Below, in pieces: positions 46,188 to 54,867 of a stretch of DNA of 64,000 nucleotides; within the stretch, counting starts at the first letter, position 1, and the number at the start of each line of letters is the position of its first letter. The notes beneath the pieces are model-generated. The model saw only the letters and a list, made by a program, of their open reading frames with translations, did no database searches and was not told where the DNA came from. Where the stretch lies: positions 1 through 64,000 of the forward strand of contig CASFTJ010000008.1 of assembly GCA_949297715.1 (NCBI GenBank), in the 5' to 3' direction. Both the position numbers and the translations under genes were made by a program. This DNA comes from an uncultured bacterium (lineage in GTDB: Bacteria > Cyanobacteriota > Vampirovibrionia > Gastranaerophilales > Gastranaerophilaceae).

Positions 46188-46874
46188 ATGAAAACAATCG
46201 GCATAATTGGCGGGATGAGCTGGGAATCTACAATTGAATATTATAAATACATTAACGGTGAAATAAATAAAAAACTCGGCGGACTTCACAGTGCCAAAAT
46301 GCTTATTGAAAGTTATGACTTTGAAGAAATAGAAAAATTACAATCAAGCGAAGATTGGAATACTTTAACAAAAATTTTAATAAATTCTGCTCAAAAATTA
46401 GAAACAGCAGGCGCAGATTACATAGCAATATCCACTAATACAATGCACCTTATGGCACCTGAAGTGCAAAAGAATATATCAATACCTTTAATTCATATAG
46501 CTCAAGCAACAGGGAATTATATAAAAAATAATAATATGAATACGGTTTTATTGATCGGAACAAGATACACAATGACAAAACCGTTTTATAAAGATAAATT
46601 AAAGAATGAATTCGGCATTAATGTTATCCTCCCTAGCCTTTCTGAGCAAAAAATAATAAATGATATTATTTATGATGAATTATGCAAAGGTTTGATTAAA
46701 GAAAATTCCAAACAAAAACTTCTCGGTATAATATCAGAGCATAAAAAAGAAGGCGCACAGGCTGTCATTCTTGGCTGTACAGAGCTTCCGAATATCGTCA
46801 AAACGGCAGAAATCCCTGTAATTAATACAACAAAAATTCATTGCCTTGAAATTGTGGATAGGATGTTAAAATAA
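46188..46874 (+). CDS. Aspartate/glutamate racemase family protein, first catalytic Cys replaced by Ser
   Basis: 228 residues, full length. IGIIGGMSWESTIEYYKYIN is the family start, ISTNTMHLMAPEV the first active-site motif, and ILGCTELPNIV the second (C197). In related racemases the first motif reads CTNTMH; here residue 82 is Ser. Two-base racemisation needs both cysteines, so activity may be changed or lost, though some homologues act as isomerases or deaminases. AAGGAG precedes the ATG. Stand-alone gene after bioA. Confidence 0.85.
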   Translation: MKTIGIIGGMSWESTIEYYKYINGEINKKLGGLHSAKMLIESYDFEEIEKLQSSEDWNTLTKILINSAQKLETAGADYIAISTNTMHLMAPEVQKNISIPLIHIAQATGNYIKNNNMNTVLLIGTRYTMTKPFYKDKLKNEFGINVILPSLSEQKIINDIIYDELCKGLIKENSKQKLLGIISEHKKEGAQAVILGCTELPNIVKTAEIPVINTTKIHCLEIVDRMLK

Positions 46875-47048
46875 CCCCTTACTTACATTTCTCCTCAAAT
46901 TTTACGCCAATAAAAGCACTCCAAATCCTGCGTTAAAGTAATTAACGTAATTTGTACACTTATCCTAAAATAAACTCACTTAAACGGCGATTAAAAATTT
47001 TTAAAGAAACTTTTATCCACACACGACGTCTGTTAAATTGTAAAGGGT

Positions 47049-47144
47049 TTAACCTTCAGTCGTTAATTCTTCCCAGATGCTTGGGACTACGATTAACGCA
47101 GTGTAAACGATGAACCCGAATAGAATTAAGTTGATAGCTTCCAT
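47049..47144 (-). CDS. 31-residue single-span membrane peptide
   Basis: A short frame not normally called by length-limited gene finders: ATG 47144 with TAGGAG 8 bases upstream, coding MEAINLILFGFIVYTALIVV, PSIWEELTTEG and stop. One membrane helix (residues 4-20) with a short acidic tail. Codon use and a strong ribosome-binding site support expression. Its size and layout recall single-helix accessory subunits of membrane complexes, including those of photosystems in the sister lineage; this is only a resemblance. The rest of 46875-47254 shows no gene. Confidence 0.55.
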   Translation of the reverse strand: MEAINLILFGFIVYTALIVVPSIWEELTTEG

Positions 47145-47254
47145 ATAAACTCTCCTATAGCTTACATTTATATTATGCCCATGCTGATATTTTATGTAAC
47201 ATAATTTTACAAATTAAAATTAAAATTTTTGATAACATAAGAAGTGAGGAAAAT

Positions 47255-47560
47255 ATGAAAAAAAATATTTCAAAACTGTTTAAAAATCTATGCTGTTCCG
47301 TATGCAAAGAAGGATTTAACGAAGATTCTTTAACCGTAAAACGTGATGAAGCCGGACTTCTTGTTGTAAGTCTTAAGTGTAAAAATTGCGGTAAAAATTA
47401 CGGTATAGCATTCTTAGGATTTTCGGATATAAATATCAAAAATGAAGAGCCGTTCGAAGTTGTAGAAGGCCCTGATCCGATAAGTTATGACGATGTAATT
47501 GATGCGCACAGATTTATTAAAAATCTTGATGAAAATTGGAATAAATATTTACCAAAATAA
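47255..47560 (+). CDS. Zinc-ribbon small protein
   Basis: 101 residues with two Cys pairs: CCSVCKEGF (~residues 13-21) and CKNCGKNYGI (~48-57), a zinc-ribbon layout, followed by PDPISYDDVIDAHRFIKN. Family not named by me. AGTGAGG precedes the ATG; a strong terminator follows. Confidence 0.7.
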   Translation: MKKNISKLFKNLCCSVCKEGFNEDSLTVKRDEAGLLVVSLKCKNCGKNYGIAFLGFSDINIKNEEPFEVVEGPDPISYDDVIDAHRFIKNLDENWNKYLPK

Positions 47561-47567
47561 AACTGAA

Positions 47568-47604
47568 GCGGGAAGTTTTTTATAAAAACTTCCCGCCTTT
47601 TTTT
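47568..47604. terminator. Bidirectional terminator
   Basis: GCGGGAAGTTTTT pairs with AAAAACTTCCCGC and is followed by seven T on the plus strand; A-runs give the minus strand a U-tract as well. It separates the zinc-ribbon gene from the leftward nupC-type gene. Confidence 0.9.
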
Positions 47605-47625
47605 ATCCAAATTATAAATCTTAGA

Positions 47626-48906
47626 TTATCCCATTAAAATTCCCGCAATAGCTGCTGACATATAACAGGTTAAAGTTCCGCAAATCAGAGCTCTAACCCC
47701 AAGACGTGCGAGGTTTTTTCTTTGGTTAGGCGCCATCTCTCCAATACCGCCCATCTGAATTGCAATAGATCCGAAGTTCCCAAAACTGCAAAGAGCAATA
47801 CTTGCAATCAAAAAGCTTTTATCTGAAAGCGGCTGGGTAAGCGTACTTAAATCAACATAAGCAACCATTTCATTCAAAACAAGTTTAGTTCCCATAAGGC
47901 TTCCGACAGTAGTAGCTTCATTTCCGGGAACCCCCATAAGATAAGCAAATATTGCAAATATTTTACCTAAAATCATTCTTAATGAAAGCTGGGTTAAATC
48001 AAATGATGCGAAATTTATATGTGCATAATTAACAATTAGCCTTCCCACTCCGCCTAAAATCCAATCAACAAATGCCACAAGTGCAACTAAAGCCAAGATC
48101 ATTGCAATAACATTAATCGCAACTTTCATACCCTCTGATGCCCCCTGCGAAATCGCATCAAAAAGATTTATATAAGGTCTTCTTCTTTTACTGTAATTTA
48201 TTTTTATGTCTTCGCTTGTTTCAGGAACCCCCGTTTCAGGATAAACAATCTTTGAAATTACAAGCGCACCCGGAGCCGCCATAATTGATGCAGCAAGAAG
48301 GTATTGTGCCGGAACACCGAGTCCTATATAAATAGGCATAGTAGCTGCAGAAATGCATGCCATGCTTCCGGACATTGATGCTAAAAGTTCTGAACGTGTA
48401 AGCTTTGCAAGATAAGGCCTTATCATAATCTGTGCCGCAATCTGGCCGACAAAAGCACTTGCTACATTTGATAAAGCTTCCGCCCCGCTGACAGACATAA
48501 GTTTATTCATAGCTTTGCCCAAAAGCGGTACAATCCTTTGCATAATCCCGTAATAATAAAGAATGTTTACCAAAATCATCATAAAAATCAAAGACGCTAC
48601 AAGAGGAAGTGCAAAAACTTGTGACCCCTGTCCTAAAAGTTCATTTAATTTTTCCGAACCCATCAAATGTCCGAATACAAAATTCCCGCCCTCTCTTGCA
48701 AAATCAAGAATTTTTGTAATAAATTCACCTAAAGCTAAAAAAATCGTTCTTCCAATCGGTACCTTGAATATAAAAACTGCCAGTAAAATCTGCAATAAAA
48801 ATCCGGTTCCGATAGTTTTATAATTAATTGCTTTTTTATTATTAGACATCAAAAATGCAATTAAAAATATGAAAATTATCCCAAAAATCCCAAAAAATCT
48901 TTCCAT
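47626..48906 (-). CDS. nupC: Concentrative nucleoside transporter (NupC/CNT family)
   Basis: 426 residues, about 8-10 helices with two re-entrant hairpins. Motifs: FVFGHLMGSEKLN, FALPLVASLIFMMILVNILYYYG, GKAMNKLMSVSGAEALSNVA, SAFVGQIAAQIMIRPYLAKL, ITRSEL-like LTRSELLASMSGSMACISAA, and GVPGNEATTVGSLMGTKLVLNE. Uses H+ or Na+ to import nucleosides. Transcribed alone between two strong terminators. Confidence 0.94.
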   Translation of the reverse strand: MERFFGIFGIIFIFLIAFLMSNNKKAINYKTIGTGFLLQILLAVFIFKVPIGRTIFLALGEFITKILDFAREGGNFVFGHLMGSEKLNELLGQGSQVFALPLVASLIFMMILVNILYYYGIMQRIVPLLGKAMNKLMSVSGAEALSNVASAFVGQIAAQIMIRPYLAKLTRSELLASMSGSMACISAATMPIYIGLGVPAQYLLAASIMAAPGALVISKIVYPETGVPETSEDIKINYSKRRRPYINLFDAISQGASEGMKVAINVIAMILALVALVAFVDWILGGVGRLIVNYAHINFASFDLTQLSLRMILGKIFAIFAYLMGVPGNEATTVGSLMGTKLVLNEMVAYVDLSTLTQPLSDKSFLIASIALCSFGNFGSIAIQMGGIGEMAPNQRKNLARLGVRALICGTLTCYMSAAIAGILMG

Positions 48907-48935
48907 AATACCTCTTTTTCTTTACAAGTCAATTA

Positions 48936-48968
48936 TACAAAAAAGGAGTATAATTTATACTCCTTTTT
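48936..48968 (-). terminator. Terminator of the glycosyltransferase gene
   Basis: AAAAAGGAGTATAA pairs with TTATACTCCTTTTT; on the minus strand a T6 run follows. It lies between the leftward gene ending at 49071 and nupC. Confidence 0.8.
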
Positions 48969-49070
48969 GAATAAATTTTGATAAAAATTAACTATTAAAA
49001 TCAAATTTTATCAAGCATTTTTATTAGCACCTGAAGTTTTTTAGAAGATGTAGATTTAATATTTGACACT

Positions 49071-51953
49071 TCAATTACTTCTAGCACTTTCAACAGAAAC
49101 TTTGACCTGTTGTTTACGAGCAAGTTTAAAGGCTTCTCTTGCTTCTTTGTTCGCAATCATCGGGAAATCATCCAAATTAAAGCCAAGATCTTCCATATGA
49201 CCAAGTAAAGTTCCGCCAACAATTTTGCCGTCTTTATCTTTAATAACCCAGCTTTGATCACCATCTATTGCATGTCTTACCATTTTTTTGTACTTGTTTT
49301 TATCAAAGAAAGTATCTATTGCGCGGTAAAGAGCTTCTTTAAAGTCATATATCATTGTATCAACAAAATCGTATCCAGATAATCCGACTTCAGGAACTGT
49401 GCGTTTTGAAAGAAATCCGTTATAACCGTCTATAATGCTGTCAACATGCCCGCCAACTCTTGTTGCAACAACCGGAGTTCCTTTGTACAGTGACTCCCAT
49501 TTTGAACCATCTGGCTCAAAGAAACTTGGATACAAGGTGAAATCAGAACCTCCATGGAACACGTTATTCGGAACATAACCTACCATATAAGGTACAGTAT
49601 CGCCATTTTGACCAAGGTCAACCTTTAATTTACGGATTAAAGCTTCCCATTGTCCGACTTCTCCGTCTGCTCCGCCTATTGGGAATATCGGTTTCGGTTT
49701 ACCCGGGTATCTTTCAGGCCACTCTTTCAAAATTTGACTAATTACTCCTCCGAGAATATTTATACCTTTTTGGCTTACAAAACGAGTTCCGCAATTTATG
49801 ACTATTTGATCATCCAAATTCTCCATATTTATATGCGACAAATCTGTAACTCCTTCGTCCGCTAAGTTGAAGAATCCTTTATGTGTTTTATTATATTCAT
49901 TCATTGTATGTAAATATTTTAGAAATTCTGCTTTGTTCGACCGTTTAGCATTCATTATGGCTTCTATATCATCTCTATGTGTCATCGGGGTAAAGGTGCG
50001 GAAAGTTGTTACTCCTTCCTTGTCCATATCGTTTAGAAATTTGTTTAATTTTGCGATACCAAGTCCTCTTAAGGATTTTAAAAGTTCGTTTGCATTATTA
50101 TAGTTAAATTTAATTTCTCTCTTTTCTTTTTGATCATAAAAGATACTTTTTATACTTGTTCGTTGTTCAGAAGTTAAGTCTAAACTGTCTATTCCTTTTT
50201 TTAAAATAGTAAATTTATCAGAGTTTAAGTTGTTATTTATCTCATTAATTATGTTCATAGAGCTTAATTCATTAACAACTCTGTCCCAACCGTTACTTTC
50301 TCCGTACATTGTACCTTCATTCAAGCGCACATTCATAATATGATTTAGACCACGGCTTCTTACAGGATCTGTTGCTATTTCTATTCCGTAAGTCCGAGAT
50401 ACCGGTTTTAACCTGTTTGATAATGATGCAGAAATATTCGCTAAATTTAATACTCCATCTATTAAGTGAATGTTTTGTAAATTATCCAAGTCTAGCCCTG
50501 TTTGCGATGTTGTATAAATATCATAAGCATATTTACCGTACAAAGTATTCAAAATATCTGCAGAATGAACATAATCATCCCCTTGATAATCCAAATTATG
50601 AATTAATTCTAAGTTGTTCATTTTTTTTAGCTTTTGAGCCACAGCAGCATTAAGTTCACTGTTTGCAGCTTCTGCTGTCGATAATAACTTGGTTAAACCG
50701 GGCATCGCAGCGGCATGCCAATCATTTAATAAGAAAGCGTCTGGAGCCGGAATTTCATTATAGAGTTTTTCATTAAATATTTTGTATGAAGTAAGAGAAT
50801 TAGGATCCAGCTTTAATTTGGTAAATTCATATACTGCTTTTGGGAAGAATGCATATCTTTCTTTTTCAGAGACTATTTGCGAATCTGTATATAGACCTTT
50901 TGCTCCAAAATAGTCATTATTTCTGAACATTAAACGTTTATATCCGAATTTTGGATCTATTCCGTAAAATACTTCTATTTTTTCTTTTTGTGATTTTCCG
51001 TTTCTAAATACATTGATATCATATTCGGCAATTTTATCAACATCCATTTCCATATCTTTGAATTTGTAATGCCATTTGCCATCTTTTTCTACAATTGATG
51101 AAACTCCTGGAATTTCATTCAACGGACGAACTAGGAAATTACTTATACCAATTTCTTTTGTAAAGTTTTTAGCAATTTGAACGGGAACTTCTCCAAGTCC
51201 GCCTTCTTTTTCAGGAATTGACTCTGCGGTTAATGAATATACTGTAGAATTTTTCTCCAATTTAGGAATCTCTGTTCCTCTATAAATCATTGTTTTCGCA
51301 ATGGTTCTAAGGGTATCTTCAGCTTTTTTAGGCAGCATAATTCTTTTACCGCCTGCGCCCAAATTCTGAAGGAGTGGAAGATTATCAACTATTGCGACAT
51401 TTCTATCTAAGGTTTTTGCACTTGAAGGGATGTTAATCCCATTTATTCTTTCTTCCAATGCCTTTAACCAACCGGTTGAAAAATCTCCGGTTTCTTTTAT
51501 CTTTTGCCCTATATCTTTAAAACAACTATCGTACCAACCGGATTTATCTCTTATTGTGCTTTCAAGTTGGCGGGTCCAGTTCTCTATTCCTGTAAAACGA
51601 TCGTTGAATTTGCTTTCTAAATCGGCTTTTGCCTGAAGGTTTGTTAACTGTTCTTTTAGAGGAGTTAGAATAGTGTTCATTCTTTTTGAAACTTCTTCTT
51701 CAATTTCAGTACTTGCGTTTTGTGCAGCTTTGGTCATATTGCCGCCTCTTCTTAATATTGTTACGGCGCTTAGGCCCAGTGATGCTATGGCTACAGCTGA
51801 TGATACGTATGCTATTGTTTTAGCATTGTTTGAATCTGTATTAGAAGCATTACTCTCTGGTTGTTGCATTACTGCAGATGGTGTTTGTGTTTGTGGTGTA
51901 AACATAAACGAATTTAATTGACCTTCTCCAAAAGAAATCTTCTTGATGTGCAT
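49071..51953 (-). CDS. Membrane-anchored GT5 glycosyltransferase (glycogen/starch-synthase-like)
   Basis: 960 residues, about twice a normal glycogen synthase. The leader MHIKKISFGEGQLNSFMFTP is followed by a TM (~46-68, IAYVSSAVAIASLGLSAVTI) and a ~130-residue coiled-coil region. The N-lobe has ESIPEKEGGLGEVPVQIAKN (in place of KVGGLADVV, ADP-glucose contact) and FLLNDWHAAAMP (HDWHT-like). The C-lobe has INCGTRFVSQKGINILGGVI and TLYPSFFEPDGSKWESLYKG with GTPVVATRVGGHVDSI. The extra ~250 residues between lobes are unusual. It may make a surface or storage glucan at the membrane; substrate unproven. Confidence 0.8.
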   Translation of the reverse strand: MHIKKISFGEGQLNSFMFTPQTQTPSAVMQQPESNASNTDSNNAKTIAYVSSAVAIASLGLSAVTILRRGGNMTKAAQNASTEIEEEVSKRMNTILTPLKEQLTNLQAKADLESKFNDRFTGIENWTRQLESTIRDKSGWYDSCFKDIGQKIKETGDFSTGWLKALEERINGINIPSSAKTLDRNVAIVDNLPLLQNLGAGGKRIMLPKKAEDTLRTIAKTMIYRGTEIPKLEKNSTVYSLTAESIPEKEGGLGEVPVQIAKNFTKEIGISNFLVRPLNEIPGVSSIVEKDGKWHYKFKDMEMDVDKIAEYDINVFRNGKSQKEKIEVFYGIDPKFGYKRLMFRNNDYFGAKGLYTDSQIVSEKERYAFFPKAVYEFTKLKLDPNSLTSYKIFNEKLYNEIPAPDAFLLNDWHAAAMPGLTKLLSTAEAANSELNAAVAQKLKKMNNLELIHNLDYQGDDYVHSADILNTLYGKYAYDIYTTSQTGLDLDNLQNIHLIDGVLNLANISASLSNRLKPVSRTYGIEIATDPVRSRGLNHIMNVRLNEGTMYGESNGWDRVVNELSSMNIINEINNNLNSDKFTILKKGIDSLDLTSEQRTSIKSIFYDQKEKREIKFNYNNANELLKSLRGLGIAKLNKFLNDMDKEGVTTFRTFTPMTHRDDIEAIMNAKRSNKAEFLKYLHTMNEYNKTHKGFFNLADEGVTDLSHINMENLDDQIVINCGTRFVSQKGINILGGVISQILKEWPERYPGKPKPIFPIGGADGEVGQWEALIRKLKVDLGQNGDTVPYMVGYVPNNVFHGGSDFTLYPSFFEPDGSKWESLYKGTPVVATRVGGHVDSIIDGYNGFLSKRTVPEVGLSGYDFVDTMIYDFKEALYRAIDTFFDKNKYKKMVRHAIDGDQSWVIKDKDGKIVGGTLLGHMEDLGFNLDDFPMIANKEAREAFKLARKQQVKVSVESARSN

Positions 51954-52163
51954 AAAACCTCACTTTTTAAACTGTAATCACTATTTAATAGCCTGTAAAG
52001 TCTTTTTTTTGCTACCTGAAAAAAAAAGAGTTCACAAATATTTACATTTATTTATTGTTCTCCCAAACAAAAAATAAATATAAACTAAAAGAGCCATTAC
52101 AATTCTATCCTAAAAAAATATTCAGTCAAGAAATTTTTTTACACCTATTAATTGCTTTAGGTT

Positions 52164-54355
52164 AATTTTTAAAAGTAGACGATAAGGATATTAAAAAAAT
52201 TTCTGATCTTTTAGTGATGTCATTTGGATTTAAAGAAAGCGCATTTTTTGATAAAAGACGGGAGGAAAGGCTTGATAATTACACTATAGAGGAGCTGGAA
52301 AAACTTCCTCAAAAAAATCAAGAGCAAGCCAAAAAACTTATATATTTAGAAAACAGACCGCAAGTTACTTAATTAAAAGATTATGAAATCTTAAGTCTGG
52401 CAAAACTGGAGCCCGAAGACTTTGAAAAAGCATACGAATTAATTAATTTAAAAGGACGAGAATTTTGTCCAATAGAGCGTAACTTCGATATCATTGAACT
52501 TGTATCACTTCCTGAAGAAACATACAATAAAATAAAACCGCTTTTATATATAGAATCAAGAGGTACTAAAGGTCAATTTGCAAATTTTGATATTGATGAA
52601 ATATTAGATATTCCGGATGACAAATTTGAAAGAGTTGAAAAATTATTAAATTTTTCAAATTTTAGAGGTCAGGATATAAAGCTCTTATCAACAGTTTCAG
52701 ATGAACAATTCAAGCGGATTAATGAATTATTATTTGAAGATGAGGAGGTTATTGCCAGAAAATTTTCAGGTGCGGAAATTGAAGCTCTCAGCAGATTATC
52801 AAAAAAAGAATACAATAAAGCCAAAGAATTTTTTAATATTCCCCAAAGAGAAAGGCAGCAATTTTCCGCTTTTACTGCAATAAAACTTTCAAAACTTCCG
52901 CCTGAAGAACTTAAAAATGCTAAAGAACTCTTTTATATAGACATACATGGCAGTTTTCAGTTATTGGGTAATACGATACTAGCGCTTGCCAAAATTCCTG
53001 ATGTTAATATGGCGAAATCTTTAATTTACAACGAAAACAGAGAAAAACAACTTTCTGAAATAGAGATGGCAGCAATTGCAAATATATACAATGATGAAAT
53101 TGAAAATTTCATAAAGTTTAATCCGAATTTCCAAGTAGAAGATTCCGAGCAACGTTATTACAAAATAAGAGCTGTTTCTTTAAAAACAGGTAAAAATGAC
53201 AGTGATTTATATGTTTTTGATAACAAAGGGCTGCTGGAAGTCACCAGAACTACAAAGGGAGAAGATATACCGGGTTACAAATCTACAAAATTGATTAAAG
53301 TAAAAAATGTCCGCAATAACATTGAACAGGAGGCTTTGCAAGGTATTTTGGAAAACAGTGATAATGAATATTTGGTAATTTTGGATACTATAAAATATTT
53401 TGACAAAGAGCATAATTTAACAAAAACAATGGTATGTAAACAGGATAACCTAAAAGGGACAATGAATGTATCCGTAAACTATCCCGACGGCAGAAATATT
53501 CCTATTCAATATATGAGTATAGATCCCGAAAGTGGAGAAATAATTGCAGAACGAAATTTCACATCTCCGGAGGGTGTCAAAACTAGATATTATTATGAAG
53601 AAAATGATAATTTACGAATCAGTAATTACAAAATTGTCGATAAAAACGGAAAAACACTTATGGATCTTAATCAAACTTTCCAAAAGGTTTCCGAAAACAA
53701 ATTTATATCTTCAATAAACGGACATAGCTATGAAATTAATTTTAATGAAAATTCGTTAGAAATATTGGATAAAAAAACAAATATTACAACAAAACTTGAT
53801 TTAGATAGGTTAATATTGGCATTAGACAATGCTGACAGAAATAAAATTATAGATATATTAAAACAAGTTCCGGCAAATCAGCTTTTGATGATGGACAGAT
53901 TGCCGATTGACTTTATAAGTTATAATAAATACAACACATTTAACGGACAATGGGATCGCGAGTATAGACAACTTGAAATCGGTAATTTTGATAAAGCCAC
54001 AGATCCCGAAAATTCATATTTAGCCTTGTTTACTCATGAATATGGACATTTTTTGGATTTGGCAGAGGATGAAAAAGGCGTTATATCAAATAATCCTGAT
54101 GTAATGAGGATTGCAAAAGAAGAATTTAAAGAATTACTTAAAAATACAACCTTAGAGCAGCAAAAATATATAATGTATTTTACGGACCAATTAAACTTAG
54201 GAGCCGAAAACAGTGCAGGTACTGAAGGTGTAGCGGAAGCGAACGCTCTTGCAAATTCCGTAGCGTCTTCTGTGCGTAACACAAGACGTTTCTACTATCA
54301 AATGTATTTCCCGCGTAGGATAGCTAAAATTATGGAATTAATTCATGATAAGTAA
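52164..54355 (+). pseudogene. Large helical-repeat protein with HEYGH metalloprotease domain, broken by a stop
   Basis: One frame runs from about 52164 (after an upstream TAA) to TAA 54355 with a single in-frame TAA at 52370-52372. The first half has ~35-residue helical repeats (EELEKLPQKNQEQAKKLIYL, ELVSLPEETYNKIKPLLYIE, ALSRLSKKEYNKAKEFFNIP, KLSKLPPEELKNAKELF). The second half contains beta-rich YPDGRNIPIQYMSID text and a C-terminal peptidase motif LFTHEYGHFLDLAEDE (HEYGH codons at 54035-54049). No start codon with a ribosome-binding site is visible on either side of the stop, and the longest intact part can only start at TTG 52964, so the gene looks degraded at its 5' end. Confidence 0.65.
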
Positions 54356-54416
54356 GGGATGTAATTTATCTTGAAAAAATAGTGAACATTTTGTGAACAT
54401 TTAGCTTAAAAAAGAC

Positions 54417-54441
54417 ATAAAAAATTGCGCTTGGCGCGATT
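54417..54441 (-). repeat. tRNA-Lys 3'-end fragment plus flank (extra att-like site)
   Basis: 25 bases, ATAAAAAATT then GCGCTTGGCGCGATT, are identical to 62291-62315, i.e. the last 15 bases of the intact tRNA-Lys plus its immediate downstream flank. A third att-like copy suggests an earlier or second integration at the same site. Confidence 0.65.
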
Positions 54442-54573
54442 ATCTTGACCGGCTCGCATTAAACGTGTCTTCGGTTGAGTATTTCAAGAACTAAAGTCTT
54501 TAAATACTCAAGCCTTCGCACTCTGCTCGCTGGCTGTTAGAACGCAAATTGCATTCTTATTTTAACTTAAAAG

Positions 54574-54610
54574 CAAAATAAAAGGAAGGTGTTACCTTCC
54601 TTTTATTTTG
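54574..54610 (-). terminator. 16-bp perfect hairpin, original tRNA-Lys terminator
   Basis: CAAAATAAAAGGAAGG and CCTTCCTTTTATTTTG pair perfectly around TGTTA. On the minus strand it directly follows the 3' end of the tRNA-Lys copy at 54610-54649, so it is probably the ancestral tRNA terminator left behind when the island moved in. To its left, up to 54360, lie an AT-rich stretch and a GAGTATTT/AAATACTC dyad without genes. Confidence 0.7.
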
Positions 54611-54649
54611 CGCTTGGCGCGATTCGAACGCGCGACCTATCCCTTAAAA
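54610..54649 (-). repeat. Distal attachment site: 40-nt copy of the tRNA-Lys 3' half
   Basis: Identical to bases 62301-62340, from the acceptor end to the anticodon loop (GCGCTTGGCGCGATTCGAAC at the 3' end side). It stops at the AAAA of the anticodon loop, the usual crossover region for tRNA integrases. Together with 62301-62340 it bounds a 7.7-kb island. It is not a functional tRNA. Confidence 0.85.
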
Positions 54650-54816
54650 TGTTAATAACTACTTTTATATAATTTTATTTATATTCCCTAAATGCTTATT
54701 TTAACTGAATTGTACAATTTTATAAAACTTGATAAAAATCAATCAAAAATACACAAACTACACAAAATGTACACAAAATAAAATATCTAATATTTTTTAA
54801 CTAAAATAAAACTTTA

Positions 54817-54861
54817 AACCTTATTGCTTTTATTTGTTATCTAAATAAAAGCAATAAGGTT
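54817..54861. terminator. 19-bp perfect hairpin after the first island gene
   Basis: AACCTTATTGCTTTTATTT (54817-54835) and its exact complement (54843-54861) frame a 7-base loop, just downstream of the leftward gene ending at 54868. It lacks a U-tract but is the likely end of the island operon. Confidence 0.6.
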
Positions 54862-54867
54862 GATTAA

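Noticed and set aside
52701-52883. A separate 60-residue gene
   Set aside because: It is an out-of-frame shadow of the repeat-protease pseudogene.
54610-54649. A second tRNA-Lys gene
   Set aside because: Only the 3' half is present; the D arm and 5' acceptor strand are missing, so it is an attachment-site copy.
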